From Acidobacteriota bacterium (GTDB lineage: Bacteria > Acidobacteriota > Terriglobia > Terriglobales > Acidobacteriaceae): 64,000 bases of DNA. The position numbers and the translations under genes are program-made. This document shows positions 1 to 7,572 of the stretch, one piece after another (the stretch's first letter is position 1; the number at the start of each line of letters is the position of its first letter). The notes beneath the pieces were generated by a model. That model was given only the letters and a program-made list of their open reading frames with translations. It was not told where the DNA came from and searched no databases. The stretch covers positions 166,413 through 230,412 of the forward strand of contig JAJZBZ010000004.1 of the NCBI GenBank assembly GCA_021846275.1, read 5' to 3'.

Positions 1-1
1 T

Positions 2-148
2 CATGTGAGCGACCCGGTCGATCTGGTGGTGGGCGACAAGATTGTGGCGCGCGGGGAAGTGGTGCTGGTGAATGGAAACTTCGGGTTGCGGGTGACCCAG
101 GTGGCCGAGCCGCAGCGCAGACTGGAGAGCATACGATGCCTGTTTTAG
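2..148 (+). CDS. fliN: Flagellar motor switch protein FliN-like, C-terminal end (5' truncated)
   Basis: Only the last 48 codons are inside the window, reading from the left edge to a TAG at 146-148. The residues DPVDLVVGDKIVARGEVV followed by NGNFGLRVTQV match the end of a SpoA/FliN surface-presentation domain, which forms the C-ring of the flagellar switch complex. The next gene starts inside it (ATG at 136, 13-base overlap), so the two are probably translated together. The position at the head of a flagellar gene run supports FliN or the closely related FliM C-terminus. With only the end visible these cannot be separated with certainty. Confidence 0.7.
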   Translation, partial: HVSDPVDLVVGDKIVARGEVVLVNGNFGLRVTQVAEPQRRLESIRCLF

Positions 149-1077
149 AGCCGCGGAGCGGCGTCTCCGCCGCGCAGAAATCCGCTTCGTCGAACGACGC
201 GGCCACGCAGGCCGTGTCGTCGGTGGCCTCGCGCCGGGAGGGCATCTTTGGCAACTGCGCCAATCCCGATTGCTCGACCGGATGGCTGCATCTGTTTCGT
301 CGGCGCGGCGCGCCGATCTTTGAGGGCGGATGGTCGTGTTCGACCGCCTGCACGGAGCGGCGCGTGGAGCAGGCCGTGCTGCGCGAGATGGAGGGCCATG
401 GACAGGCGGCGCATGGACAGGGGGCGCGCGCCTATCGGCATCGGATTCCCCTGGGGCTGCTGATGCTGGAGCAGAGATGGATCGACGCCGGACAACTGCG
501 GCGGGCGCTCGAGGCGCAGCGCAATGCGGGCGAAGGCCGACTGGGAAGCTGGCTGGTGCGTCAGGAGGGGGTATCGGAGCAACTGGTGGCGCGTGCGCTG
601 GGATTGCAATGGAGCTGCCCGGTGGTTTCGCTGCCGTTTCATGATCGCGAGGCGATGGCTCCGGCGATGCCGCGGCTGTTTGTGGATGCCTTTGCAGCGC
701 TGCCGCTGCGCATGGCGACCGCAAGGCTGTTGTATCTGGGATTTGAGGACAGGCCGGATCCGGTGGTGGCGCTGGGGCTGGAGCGGATGCTCGAGCTGCG
801 CGTGGAGCCGGTGCTGGTGCCGGATGCGGAGTTTCGGCTGGCGCATGCGGAGATGTTGACGGCGCGGTTTCCGCGCGTGGAGCTGCTGGAGGTTTCGAGC
901 CTGTCGCAGTTGGCGCGCGCGGTCAGTCGTGTGATTGAAAAGGTGAGGCCGGTGGAGTCGCGGCTGGTGCGTCTGCATGATTTCCTGTGGCTGCGGATGT
1001 GGCGTCGCGCGGGCGAGGGAGTGCCGGCGGAGATCGCCGGGGTGGAGGACGTGGTCTGCGCGCTGGGACGGGACTGA
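136..1077 (+). CDS. Four-cysteine zinc-finger protein with MshEN (T2SSE N-terminal type) domain
   Basis: 313 residues in the flagellar cluster, overlapping the end of fliN by 13 bases. Residues 1-37 look disordered. Residues 41-72 carry Cys41-x4-Cys46 and Cys68-x3-Cys72, a probable zinc site. Residues about 105-168 contain two tandem copies of the MshEN motif, first PLGLLMLEQRWIDAGQL with an ALEAQ tail, then RLGSWLVRQEGVSEQLVARA ending in PVVSL. In the type II secretion/pilus ATPase MshE this two-motif domain binds cyclic di-GMP (established for that family). No ATPase domain follows. The remaining 145 residues, alpha-helical in character, are not recognised. Inference: a c-di-GMP-responsive adaptor for the flagellar motor or chemotaxis. 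The domain call is good; the function is unknown. Confidence 0.75.
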   Translation: MPVLEPRSGVSAAQKSASSNDAATQAVSSVASRREGIFGNCANPDCSTGWLHLFRRRGAPIFEGGWSCSTACTERRVEQAVLREMEGHGQAAHGQGARAYRHRIPLGLLMLEQRWIDAGQLRRALEAQRNAGEGRLGSWLVRQEGVSEQLVARALGLQWSCPVVSLPFHDREAMAPAMPRLFVDAFAALPLRMATARLLYLGFEDRPDPVVALGLERMLELRVEPVLVPDAEFRLAHAEMLTARFPRVELLEVSSLSQLARAVSRVIEKVRPVESRLVRLHDFLWLRMWRRAGEGVPAEIAGVEDVVCALGRD

Positions 1078-1092
1078 GGGCGCGAGGCAGGC

Positions 1093-1119
1093 TCATGTTT
1101 TTTCCCGGCGCACCGATAC
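1093..1119 (+). promoter_or_regulatory. Putative sigma-28 (FliA) promoter of cheY
   Basis: TCATGTTT (1093-1100), an 11-base gap, then ACCGATAC (1112-1119). Compared with the FliA consensus TAAAGTTT-N11-GCCGATAA this is 6 of 8 at each box. The expected start point near 1125 lies about 30 bases before the cheY GTG. The -10 box lies inside an inverted repeat at 1113-1131. Confidence 0.6.
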
Positions 1120-1131
1120 ATTCCGTATCGG
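1113..1131. repeat. Inverted repeat over the cheY promoter -10
   Basis: CCGATAC (1113-1119), spacer ATTCC, GTATCGG (1125-1131): a perfect 7-base inverted repeat. It covers the -10 box and probable transcription start of cheY. It could be an operator or a hairpin at the 5' end of the mRNA. Confidence 0.5.
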
Positions 1132-1156
1132 GCGGATGAGGGGAAGGAGAAGTCGG

Positions 1157-1537
1157 GTGAGCGAGATTCGCGTCTTGATCGTGGATGATTCGTCGGTGAT
1201 GCGCAAGATTGTGGAGCGCGCCCTGCGACAGGCCGGGCTGGAGCCGATGGTGGTGCTGGAGGCCGCCAGCGGCGTGGAGGGTCTGGATGCGCTGCGCGGC
1301 GGCGCGGTGCAGTTGATTCTCTCCGACATCAACATGCCGTCGATGGATGGGCTGGAGTTTCTGCGCCAGTTGCGCGCGCAGAAGCTGGCAGACGGCGTGC
1401 CGGTGGTGATGATTACCACCGAATCGAGCGAGGAGCATGTGCGGCAGGCGATCGAGGCCGGCGCGCAGGGATATATTCGCAAGCCGTTCACGGCCGAGCA
1501 GGTGAAGGAGCGGGTGTTGCCGCTGCTGGCGGCCTAG
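1157..1537 (+). CDS. cheY: Chemotaxis response regulator CheY
   Basis: 126 residues, a single receiver domain with no output domain. The acidic pair is Asp10/Asp11, the phospho-acceptor is Asp57 in SDINMPSMDG, the switch Thr is at 87/88 and the conserved Lys is 109 in IRKPF. Phosphorylated CheY binds the flagellar switch (FliM/FliN) and sets rotation. The GTG start at 1157 was chosen because GGAAGGAGAAG lies just upstream and the receiver fold begins at once; the frame is open further upstream but without matching protein. cheX, encoding the probable phosphatase, lies 165 bases downstream. A sigma-28-like promoter precedes the gene. Confidence 0.9.
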   Translation: MSEIRVLIVDDSSVMRKIVERALRQAGLEPMVVLEAASGVEGLDALRGGAVQLILSDINMPSMDGLEFLRQLRAQKLADGVPVVMITTESSEEHVRQAIEAGAQGYIRKPFTAEQVKERVLPLLAA

Positions 1538-1702
1538 CGCGGGAGTCTGGATCCGCATCCGCTACACAAAAGACCGGGCGATGGATTGGCGCAGGGACGC
1601 ATCGGCCAGGAGGAATCTGCGAGCTGGGACGGCAGACAAGTGGCGCAGGCTCCTGGGCGCGGGGATTGGGGCAAAAGGCGGCAGCAGGGAGGCAGGACGA
1701 TT

Positions 1703-2188
1703 ATGGCGCAGTCGCTGCGTGAGAATCTTCAAACGATTGCGGATCCAAGGCATCTGCAATCGAGCGTCGAAGAGGTCTTTGAGACGATGCTGGGCGTGCG
1801 GTGCGAGATGGTTCCGTGTTCCGGAGCAAGCTCGCCGGAGACGATCACCTCGGTGGTGGGTTTCGGCGGCATGCTGACGGGCGCGTGTGTCTTCCGCTCC
1901 GACGGCGCGACGGCGCTGGCGATTGCCGCGCGGCTGACCGGCATGAGCTTCACGGAGATGGACGATACGGTGAAGGATGCGATCGGCGAGATATGCAACA
2001 TGCTGGCCGGCGCGTGGAAGGGCAAGGTTCCGAACCTCTCGGCCAACTGCGGACTTTCCATTCCGGCGGTGATTACCGGACGGGACTACAGCATTCACGT
2101 GCTGGCGCCGGAGTTTCGCCTGCATCAGTGTTATCGTTTCGACGGATCGGGCTTTGAAGTGACGATCATCTGCGACGGCCTGCGCTAG
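1703..2188 (+). CDS. cheX: CheX-type chemotaxis phosphatase
   Basis: 161 residues. The segment DAIGEICNMLAG (92-103) has the D/S-x3-E-x2-N signature of CheC/CheX, with Glu96 and Asn99 as expected active-site residues and Pro121 at about the right distance. There is a single such motif, as in CheX, not two as in CheC. CheX removes phosphate from CheY-P, which fits the adjacent cheY. ATG 1703 was chosen for the GGGAGG at 1687-1692; the open frame extends upstream to about 1586 without conserved sequence. Confidence 0.85.
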   Translation: MAQSLRENLQTIADPRHLQSSVEEVFETMLGVRCEMVPCSGASSPETITSVVGFGGMLTGACVFRSDGATALAIAARLTGMSFTEMDDTVKDAIGEICNMLAGAWKGKVPNLSANCGLSIPAVITGRDYSIHVLAPEFRLHQCYRFDGSGFEVTIICDGLR

Positions 2189-2235
2189 CCGACAGAGGAA
2201 AACCGCGCGCCTGTGGCATCGGTTCGCGGGCGGAT

Positions 2236-2294
2236 CCTCCCTCTCATTCATTCTCTCTAATCCACCCTCCCCTTCTTTGGTTCTTCTGCTGCAA
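2236..2294 (+). other. Pyrimidine-rich leader before flgF
   Basis: In the 134-base gap between cheX and flgF, about 55 bases are almost purely C and T with few purines. This is unlike the G-rich coding strand on both sides. It ends before the AGGGGG ribosome site at about 2307 and the flgF ATG at 2323. Confidence 0.4.
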
Positions 2295-2322
2295 CTCGTC
2301 CGCATGCAGGGGGAAATCATCG

Positions 2323-3057
2323 ATGGACAGTGGATACTATGCCGCGTATGCCGGATATGTTGCGCGGATGCAGGCGCTCGATACGGCGGCCGATAACCTG
2401 GCCAATGCGCAGACGGTCGGCTACCGTGCGGAGCGGGAGAACTTTCGCTCGGCCTTACTGGATCCGCTGAATGGCAACTCGCAGCTCGGCTCGACGGTGA
2501 ACAACTACGGCGTGGTGCATGGCGACCAGCTGGATATGAGCCAGGGCGCGCTGACGGCGACGGGCAATCCGCTGGATCTGGCGATTCAGGGCGAGGGATT
2601 CTTTGCGACGCAGACCGCCTCCGGCGTGCGCTACACGCGCAATGGCGCCTTCCATCGCAGCAGCACCGGGATCCTGCTCAACGGCAGTGGCGATCCGGTT
2701 CTCTCCACGCAGAACAAGCCGATCATGATTCCGCCGGGCGAGATTGCGGTCGGCGACGATGGCGTGCTTTCGGTGGACGGCGGCGCGGTGGCCGTCGTGG
2801 GCGTCTTCCAGTTTCCGAAGGGAACGCGGCTGACGCCGGAGGGAACGAACCGCTATCGCGCGCCGGACAAGGTGAAGACGACGATCGCCGCGGTGCCGAT
2901 TCATTCGCATGCGCTGGAGGAGTCGAATCAGGACACGATCACCGGCAGCATGAAGCTGATCCTGATGCAGCGCCAGGCGGAGACGATGCAGAAGGCGCTG
3001 ACGATCTTTCACATGGATTTCAACAAGACTGCGGCGGAAGAACTGCCCCGCGTGTAA
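2323..3057 (+). CDS. flgF: Flagellar basal-body rod protein FlgF
   Basis: 244 residues. The N-terminus (Tyr-rich start, then ALDTAADNLANAQTVGYRAE) is the flg_bb_rod motif shared by axial proteins. The middle has LDLAIQGEGFFATQT and YTRNGAFH, as in FlgF/FlgG, and the C-terminus QAETMQKALTIFHMDFNK is the second coiled-coil half. It forms part of the proximal rod in the periplasm, exported by the flagellar type III system, so there is no signal peptide. FlgF rather than FlgG is chosen from its length and from the clear FlgG encoded directly downstream (62-base gap). Confidence 0.88.
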   Translation: MDSGYYAAYAGYVARMQALDTAADNLANAQTVGYRAERENFRSALLDPLNGNSQLGSTVNNYGVVHGDQLDMSQGALTATGNPLDLAIQGEGFFATQTASGVRYTRNGAFHRSSTGILLNGSGDPVLSTQNKPIMIPPGEIAVGDDGVLSVDGGAVAVVGVFQFPKGTRLTPEGTNRYRAPDKVKTTIAAVPIHSHALEESNQDTITGSMKLILMQRQAETMQKALTIFHMDFNKTAAEELPRV

Positions 3058-3119
3058 GGCCGCGCGGCCTGGTGCGGAGGGCGGGATGATTTCGACGGGC
3101 GACACAAGGAGACAAGGGG

Positions 3120-3908
3120 ATGATACGAGCGCTTTATACGGCGGCCAGCGGCATGATGGCGCAGCAGATGAATCTGGACACGATTGCCAACAATCTGGCC
3201 AACTCATCGACGACGGGCTTTCATCAGCTTCGGCTACAGTTTCAGGACATGCTCTACGAGAACCTGATTACGCCGGGCGCGGCGCAGACCGAATCGACGA
3301 TCTCGGCGGGCCTGCAGATCGGCCTGGGCACGCTGCCGGCGGCGACCGAGGTGATCATGACGCAGGGCGAGCTGAACCAGACGAACAATCCGCTGGATGT
3401 GGCCATTGAAGGCGCGGGATTCTTTCAGGTGCAGCAGTTGAACGGGCAGATCGCCTATACGCGCGCCGGCCAGTTTCAACTCAACAACCAGGGAACGATC
3501 GTGACCACGAACGGGGACATTGTGATTCCGACGATCACCGTGCCGGCGAATGCGACTTCGGTGACGATCACTCCGTACGGAGCGGTGAATGCGACGCTGC
3601 CCGGGCAGACGAATCCCTCGCAGCTTGGGCAGCTTCAACTGGCGACCTTTCCCAATCCGGGCGGTCTCGAAAGCATGGGCGGCAACCTGCTGACGCAGAC
3701 GCTGGCCTCGGGGAATCCGATTGTGGGCAATCCGGGTGGAGTCGAAGGCCTGGGCATGCTGCAGCAGGGGTATCTGGAGAACTCGAACGTGGATGTGGTC
3801 ACGGAGTTCGTGCAGATGGTGCTGGCGCAGCGGGCCTACGAGTCGAACTCGAAGGTGATCAAGGCCGCCGACCAGATGTACTCCCAGGTGAACAACATGA
3901 CGCAGTGA
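3120..3908 (+). CDS. flgG: Flagellar distal rod protein FlgG
   Basis: 262 residues, the usual FlgG length. It starts MIRALYTAASGMMAQQMNLD and has NLANSSTTGFH, PLDVAIEGAGFFQV, YTRAGQFQLN and the C-terminal EFVQMVLAQRAYESNSKVI, which are classic FlgG landmarks. It builds the distal rod of the basal body. A strong ribosome site (AAGGAG) precedes the ATG. flgA follows after 8 bases, or overlaps by 4 if the GTG at 3905 is used. Confidence 0.95.
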   Translation: MIRALYTAASGMMAQQMNLDTIANNLANSSTTGFHQLRLQFQDMLYENLITPGAAQTESTISAGLQIGLGTLPAATEVIMTQGELNQTNNPLDVAIEGAGFFQVQQLNGQIAYTRAGQFQLNNQGTIVTTNGDIVIPTITVPANATSVTITPYGAVNATLPGQTNPSQLGQLQLATFPNPGGLESMGGNLLTQTLASGNPIVGNPGGVEGLGMLQQGYLENSNVDVVTEFVQMVLAQRAYESNSKVIKAADQMYSQVNNMTQ

Positions 3909-3916
3909 GGGCGGGG

Positions 3917-4507
3917 ATGAGACGGAATCGGGCGGGAATCAAATCCAGACTGAGATTGTTGTGCGTGGTGTGGCTCATGCCTTTTGCCTTTCGCAGCGCG
4001 GCTCGCGCCGCCGATACGGAGCCAGTGGCGGCGCAACAAAAATCCGCTTCCGAGTGTGTGCGCGTTGTGGAAGATCGTGCAACGGGGCTGCGCTGGCGCG
4101 TAGAGCGGCAGGGCGGCGGCAAACCGAATCGGATGGTTCTGATCGAGGGTTCGTCGAAGCAGGAATGCGCGTCCTCGTCGGCGGGGCGCGGGACTGAGGA
4201 GCAAGGTGCGAAGGCTGCGCAGTCGGCGGCGGGAAATTCGGCGCGAAGCAGCGCCGCGACCGAGGCCGCGCCGGTGATTCAGGTGGGGGAGCGGATTGTC
4301 GTCGTGCAGAAAGGAGCCGCGCTGGAAGCTCGATTTCCGGCCGTGGCGCTGGCGGCGGCGGTGCCGGGCGGTCCGGTGCTGGCGCGGCTGGAGATCGGGA
4401 ACGGCGATTTTGGAAAACGAGCCGGGCGCGTGGTGCGGGCAACGGCGGTGGCAAGGGGTTTGGCGCAATGGGACGGGGAATCGCAGCAGAATGGAGCGGG
4501 ATGGTGA
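3917..4507 (+). CDS. flgA: Flagellar P-ring assembly chaperone FlgA-like
   Basis: 196 residues with a signal peptide (RRNRAGIKSRLRLL, hydrophobic stretch, then ARAAD). The C-terminal third (VIQVGERIVVVQKGAALEA to AGRVVRATAVARG) has the SAF-like beta-clip layout of FlgA, which helps FlgI assemble the P-ring in the periplasm. The middle (about 85-115) is Ala/Ser-rich and poorly conserved. ATG 3917 with GAGG 6 bases upstream is preferred over the GTG at 3905, which overlaps the flgG stop. Similarity is moderate, but the gene order flgG-flgA-flgH-flgI is strong support. Confidence 0.75.
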   Translation: MRRNRAGIKSRLRLLCVVWLMPFAFRSAARAADTEPVAAQQKSASECVRVVEDRATGLRWRVERQGGGKPNRMVLIEGSSKQECASSSAGRGTEEQGAKAAQSAAGNSARSSAATEAAPVIQVGERIVVVQKGAALEARFPAVALAAAVPGGPVLARLEIGNGDFGKRAGRVVRATAVARGLAQWDGESQQNGAGW

Positions 4508-5271
4508 CACGAAGTCTTTCAGCCAATCGGAGTAGTTTTTCGGCATTGCCCGCCGCGCTGCTTGCCGTCGTGCTTGCATGCGCATTTGGCGCGATGCCGA
4601 CTGCCGCGGCGCTGGGAGCGAAGAAGCAGAAGACAGCGACGGCGCCGAAGCAGACGCCGCCGGAACAGTCGCTGACCGCCTACATCAAGCGCGTTCGAGA
4701 GGAGCATGCGGCGGAAGTGCTGAGCGACGGCTCGATCTGGACGGATCAGGGATTGCTGGTGCGCCTGTCGGACGACGTGAAGGCGACGAAGCTCCATGAC
4801 GTGATTCAGATTGTGGTGACCGAGAGCCTGGCCGCATCGACCGACGGGCAGGTGAAGAACTCACGCGCGAGCACGGCCAACAGCGGTTTTACAGGTCTGT
4901 TGGGTGTGCCCAAGAGCACCAGCACGCTGGCCAATCTGCTGGGACAGAATGCTTCTTCGTCGCTGGCCGCGCAGGGGCAGAGCGTGACCAACTCCAGTTT
5001 GCAGACGATCTTTGGCGGCGAGGTCGTGGACATGCTGCCCAACGGAATGCTGGTCGTGCAGGCGACGCGGCAGTTGACATTTTCTCAGCAGACGCAACTG
5101 TATCGCCTTCGCGGACTGGTGCGGCCGGAGGATGTGAATTTTCTCAATCAGGTGGATTCCTCGGCGATGACCGATCTGGAAATCGAGGTTGTCGGCAAGG
5201 GAATTGTGAATGATTCGACCTATCGGCAGAATCCGGTCTGGAGATTCGTGCAGAAACTTCTGGTGTTCTGA
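4501..5271 (+). CDS. flgH: Flagellar L-ring protein FlgH
   Basis: 256 residues. An N-terminal hydrophobic export signal (LPAALLAVVLACAFGAM) is followed by the FlgH core: GSIWTDQGLLVRLSDDVKA, then VIQIVVTESLAAS, FGGEVVDMLPNGMLVVQATR, LRGLVRPEDVNFLNQVDSS and the ending NPVWRFVQKLLVF. FlgH forms the outer-membrane L-ring. No lipobox Cys is evident, unlike many FlgH proteins, so lipid anchoring may be absent here. ATG 4501 (GGAG upstream) overlaps the flgA stop by 7 bases. An in-frame ATG at 4468 is less likely. Confidence 0.93.
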   Translation: MVTRSLSANRSSFSALPAALLAVVLACAFGAMPTAAALGAKKQKTATAPKQTPPEQSLTAYIKRVREEHAAEVLSDGSIWTDQGLLVRLSDDVKATKLHDVIQIVVTESLAASTDGQVKNSRASTANSGFTGLLGVPKSTSTLANLLGQNASSSLAAQGQSVTNSSLQTIFGGEVVDMLPNGMLVVQATRQLTFSQQTQLYRLRGLVRPEDVNFLNQVDSSAMTDLEIEVVGKGIVNDSTYRQNPVWRFVQKLLVF

Positions 5272-6641
5272 TGGCGATCGAGCGAAAACATTTCAGCAAT
5301 GGTTCTGTGGCGAGGCGACGGATGGCTGCTCTGGCGCTTGTTGCGCTGCTCCTGCAGATGGTGTCAGAGCCGTTGCATGGCCAGGCGAATGCTCCGGGGA
5401 CGACTCCGGGGACGGGCATCGGTCGTCCGCTGGTGGTTGTGCCGGTCAATGCGGGCATCAACACCCCGGCGCCGATGCAGACCGGGGTGTCACAACCGCC
5501 TCCCATGAACGCGGGTGGGCAGCCCGCTGCGCAGGCCGGTCCGCCGCCAGCGCCGATTGCCGCAGGCCTGGATACCTCGGCCGGACCGCAGCGTCGGGCG
5601 CTGATCAAGGACGTTGCTTCGATTGAGGGGATTCGAGACAACCAACTGGTTGGTTATGGGATTGTGGTCGGACTGCGCGGGACGGGGGATTCGCAGTTGA
5701 CGATCTTTCCCATGCAGTCGCTGCTTTCGGTTCTGTTGCGCATGGGCGTGAACGTGCCGCAGACGGGCACGCTGAGCGCGCAGAATATGCAGGTCAAAAA
5801 CATGGCGGCGGTTTTCATTGAAGCCACGATGCCACCCTTCAGTCACACGGGTGAGAAGATCGACGTGACGGTTTCGTCGGCGGGTGACGCGCGTTCTCTT
5901 GAAGGCGGTCTGCTGCTGCTGTCTCCGCTCTACGGTCCCGATGGCCAGATTTACGCGCAGGCCGAGGGGCCGCTGGTGATTGGCGGTTATCGCGTCTCGG
6001 CGGGAATGAACACGACGGAGGTGAATTTCCCGACGACGGCGCGGATTCCCGGCGGGGCGCTGGTGGAACGCACCGTTCCCTTTCATCTCAAGCAGCTTCA
6101 GAAGATTGATGTCGAGCTTCAGGACGCGGATTTCCATACGGCGGACCGGATGGCGCAGGCGATCGATGTCTCGCTTGGCGCGCCGCGCGCGCATGTGGTG
6201 GATAGTCGCACGGTGGAGCTGATTCCGCAGGCCGGGGAGGATGTGCCGGAGTTGCTGGATCGCGTGGAGTCGACGGAGATCGATGTCTATCCGAGGGCCA
6301 AGGTGGTGGTCAATGAGCGGACCGGAACGGTGGTCATTGGCGGCAAGGTTCGTTTGCAGCCGGTGCAGATTCTGCACGGAGGTTTGTCGGTCAATATCGT
6401 GACCCAGTTCGAGGTGTCGCAGCCGAATGCCTTTGGCCAGGGAACGACGGAGGTTGTGCCACAGACCACCGTGCAGGCGAATGACAAGCCGGTGAATCGG
6501 ATTGAGCTGAAGCAGGGGGCGACGGTGGAGGATCTGGTGAGCGAGTTGCAGAAGATTGGGGCGACGGCGCGGGACGTGATCTCGATTCTGCAGGCGATGA
6601 AGGCGGCCGGAGCGCTGGAAGCCGATCTGGAGGTGTTGTGA
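5271..6641 (+). CDS. flgI: Flagellar P-ring protein FlgI
   Basis: 456 residues, longer than the usual 350-370 because of a Pro/Ala/Gly-rich insert (about 40-105) after the signal peptide. From RRALIKDVASIEGIRDNQLV the protein follows FlgI closely: GYGIVVGLRGTGD, MLSAQNMQVKNMAAVFI-type core, VVVNERTGTVVIGGKVRL, and the C-terminal LVSELQKIGATARDVISILQ ending GALEADLEVL. It forms the periplasmic P-ring. Start and stop codons overlap with both neighbours (TGATG), implying coupled translation. Confidence 0.95.
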   Translation: MAIERKHFSNGSVARRRMAALALVALLLQMVSEPLHGQANAPGTTPGTGIGRPLVVVPVNAGINTPAPMQTGVSQPPPMNAGGQPAAQAGPPPAPIAAGLDTSAGPQRRALIKDVASIEGIRDNQLVGYGIVVGLRGTGDSQLTIFPMQSLLSVLLRMGVNVPQTGTLSAQNMQVKNMAAVFIEATMPPFSHTGEKIDVTVSSAGDARSLEGGLLLLSPLYGPDGQIYAQAEGPLVIGGYRVSAGMNTTEVNFPTTARIPGGALVERTVPFHLKQLQKIDVELQDADFHTADRMAQAIDVSLGAPRAHVVDSRTVELIPQAGEDVPELLDRVESTEIDVYPRAKVVVNERTGTVVIGGKVRLQPVQILHGGLSVNIVTQFEVSQPNAFGQGTTEVVPQTTVQANDKPVNRIELKQGATVEDLVSELQKIGATARDVISILQAMKAAGALEADLEVL

Positions 6642-7150
6642 TGCTGGCGGCGAGCGGATTGGCGCGGGGAGTTCCGGTGGAGGGCGCTGTGGCGATGACG
6701 CAGTTGCGTTCCGCGGCGTCGGCCCTGGCGGCGGCGCAGAAGACCGCGGCTTTCGGGCTGCCCATTGAGACGGGCGCGACAGGGCTTCCGGCAACCGATC
6801 CGAGGCTGGAGACGGCGGCGCATCAGTTTGAGGCGGCGATGATGCAGGAACTGCTCGGCCCGCTGACGAAGCAGATGGAGGGAATGGACGGCATGACCGG
6901 AGATGAGGACGATGACGGAACGAATCAGGCGCTGACGTCGTTTGCCTCCGAAGCGCTGGGCGAGGCACTTTCTCTGCATGGCGGATTCGGGATTGCGAGC
7001 AGTGTGTTGAAGAAGCTGCATGCCGAGGTGGCTGAACGGGACCGGAGTGTCTCAGGGGCGGGCAAGGGGATTGGAATGGGACTTGCGAAGCGGAAAAGAA
7101 CGACTGTGGGAATTCAGAACAGAATTTCCTCAAAAACGCTTCACGAATGA
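6641..7150 (+). CDS. flgJ: Flagellar rod-binding protein, FlgJ N-terminal type
   Basis: 169 residues. The segment LETAAHQFEAAMMQELLGPL to the helix ending HGGFGIASSVLKKLH matches the rod-binding domain of FlgJ, which caps and guides rod assembly. The muramidase domain of enterobacterial FlgJ is absent, as in many non-enterobacterial species, so peptidoglycan opening must be done by another enzyme. ATG 6641 overlaps the flgI stop by one base. The C-terminal 30 residues are basic and unrecognised. Confidence 0.85.
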   Translation: MLAASGLARGVPVEGAVAMTQLRSAASALAAAQKTAAFGLPIETGATGLPATDPRLETAAHQFEAAMMQELLGPLTKQMEGMDGMTGDEDDDGTNQALTSFASEALGEALSLHGGFGIASSVLKKLHAEVAERDRSVSGAGKGIGMGLAKRKRTTVGIQNRISSKTLHE

Positions 7151-7151
7151 C

Positions 7152-7178
7152 TGAAGTGATTAAAGAACTGGCCGATAC
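7152..7178 (+). promoter_or_regulatory. Putative sigma-28 (FliA) promoter of flgM-flgN-flgK-flgL
   Basis: TGAAGTGA (7152-7159), 11 bases, GCCGATAC (7171-7178). The -10 matches the FliA consensus at 7 of 8 positions and the -35 at 5 of 8, with exact spacing. The expected start near 7185 gives a short leader before the flgM ATG at 7199. In enteric bacteria flgM and the hook-associated genes are also under FliA. Confidence 0.65.
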
Positions 7179-7198
7179 TGCTGAGTGGGAGAACTGGA

Positions 7199-7513
7199 AT
7201 GAACATTGGCAATGGCATTGAAAACTCGAATCTGACGCGAGCTACGGCAGCCTCGCCGGAGACCGCTGCGCAGTTGCGAACCTCGCCGTCTTCCGGAGGG
7301 AGTGAAGCCAGTGGAGCGGCAGGCGTCGATCAGGCGCGGGTGAGCACTGCGGCGGCTCAACTGGCGCAGACGCTGGCGACGGGTGGAGCCAACTCCGAGG
7401 TGCGCACCGGGCTGGTGCAGAGGGTGCGGGGCGCGCTGGCTGCCGGCACGTACAGCGTTTCGGCCTCGCAGGTGGCGGGCAAGCTGATGCAGAGCATGAT
7501 GGTCAACGATTGA
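7199..7513 (+). CDS. flgM: Anti-sigma-28 factor FlgM
   Basis: 104 residues. The C-terminal half (VRTGLVQRVRGALAAGTYSV then ASQVAGKLMQSMM) fits the FlgM pattern R-x2-K-V-x2-I-x3-I-x2-G-x-Y-x(V)-x7-A-x-K-L. FlgM holds FliA inactive until the hook-basal body is complete and is then exported. The first half is low-complexity and probably unfolded, as known for FlgM. Placement just before flgN-like, flgK and flgL, behind a FliA-type promoter, supports the call. Confidence 0.88.
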   Translation: MNIGNGIENSNLTRATAASPETAAQLRTSPSSGGSEASGAAGVDQARVSTAAAQLAQTLATGGANSEVRTGLVQRVRGALAAGTYSVSASQVAGKLMQSMMVND

Positions 7514-7572
7514 GTTCTGTCCCCGGGCGGCGAAGCGGGGCAGGGTCTGGAAATCAGGAAAAGGGCGGATCG

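Noticed and set aside
2389..2396. Perfect GCCGATAA within flgF
   Set aside because: It is part of the conserved codons for AADNLAN, and there is no matching -35 11 bases upstream.
4010..4017. GCCGATAC within flgA
   Set aside because: Inside the coding region, with no -35 match at the right distance.
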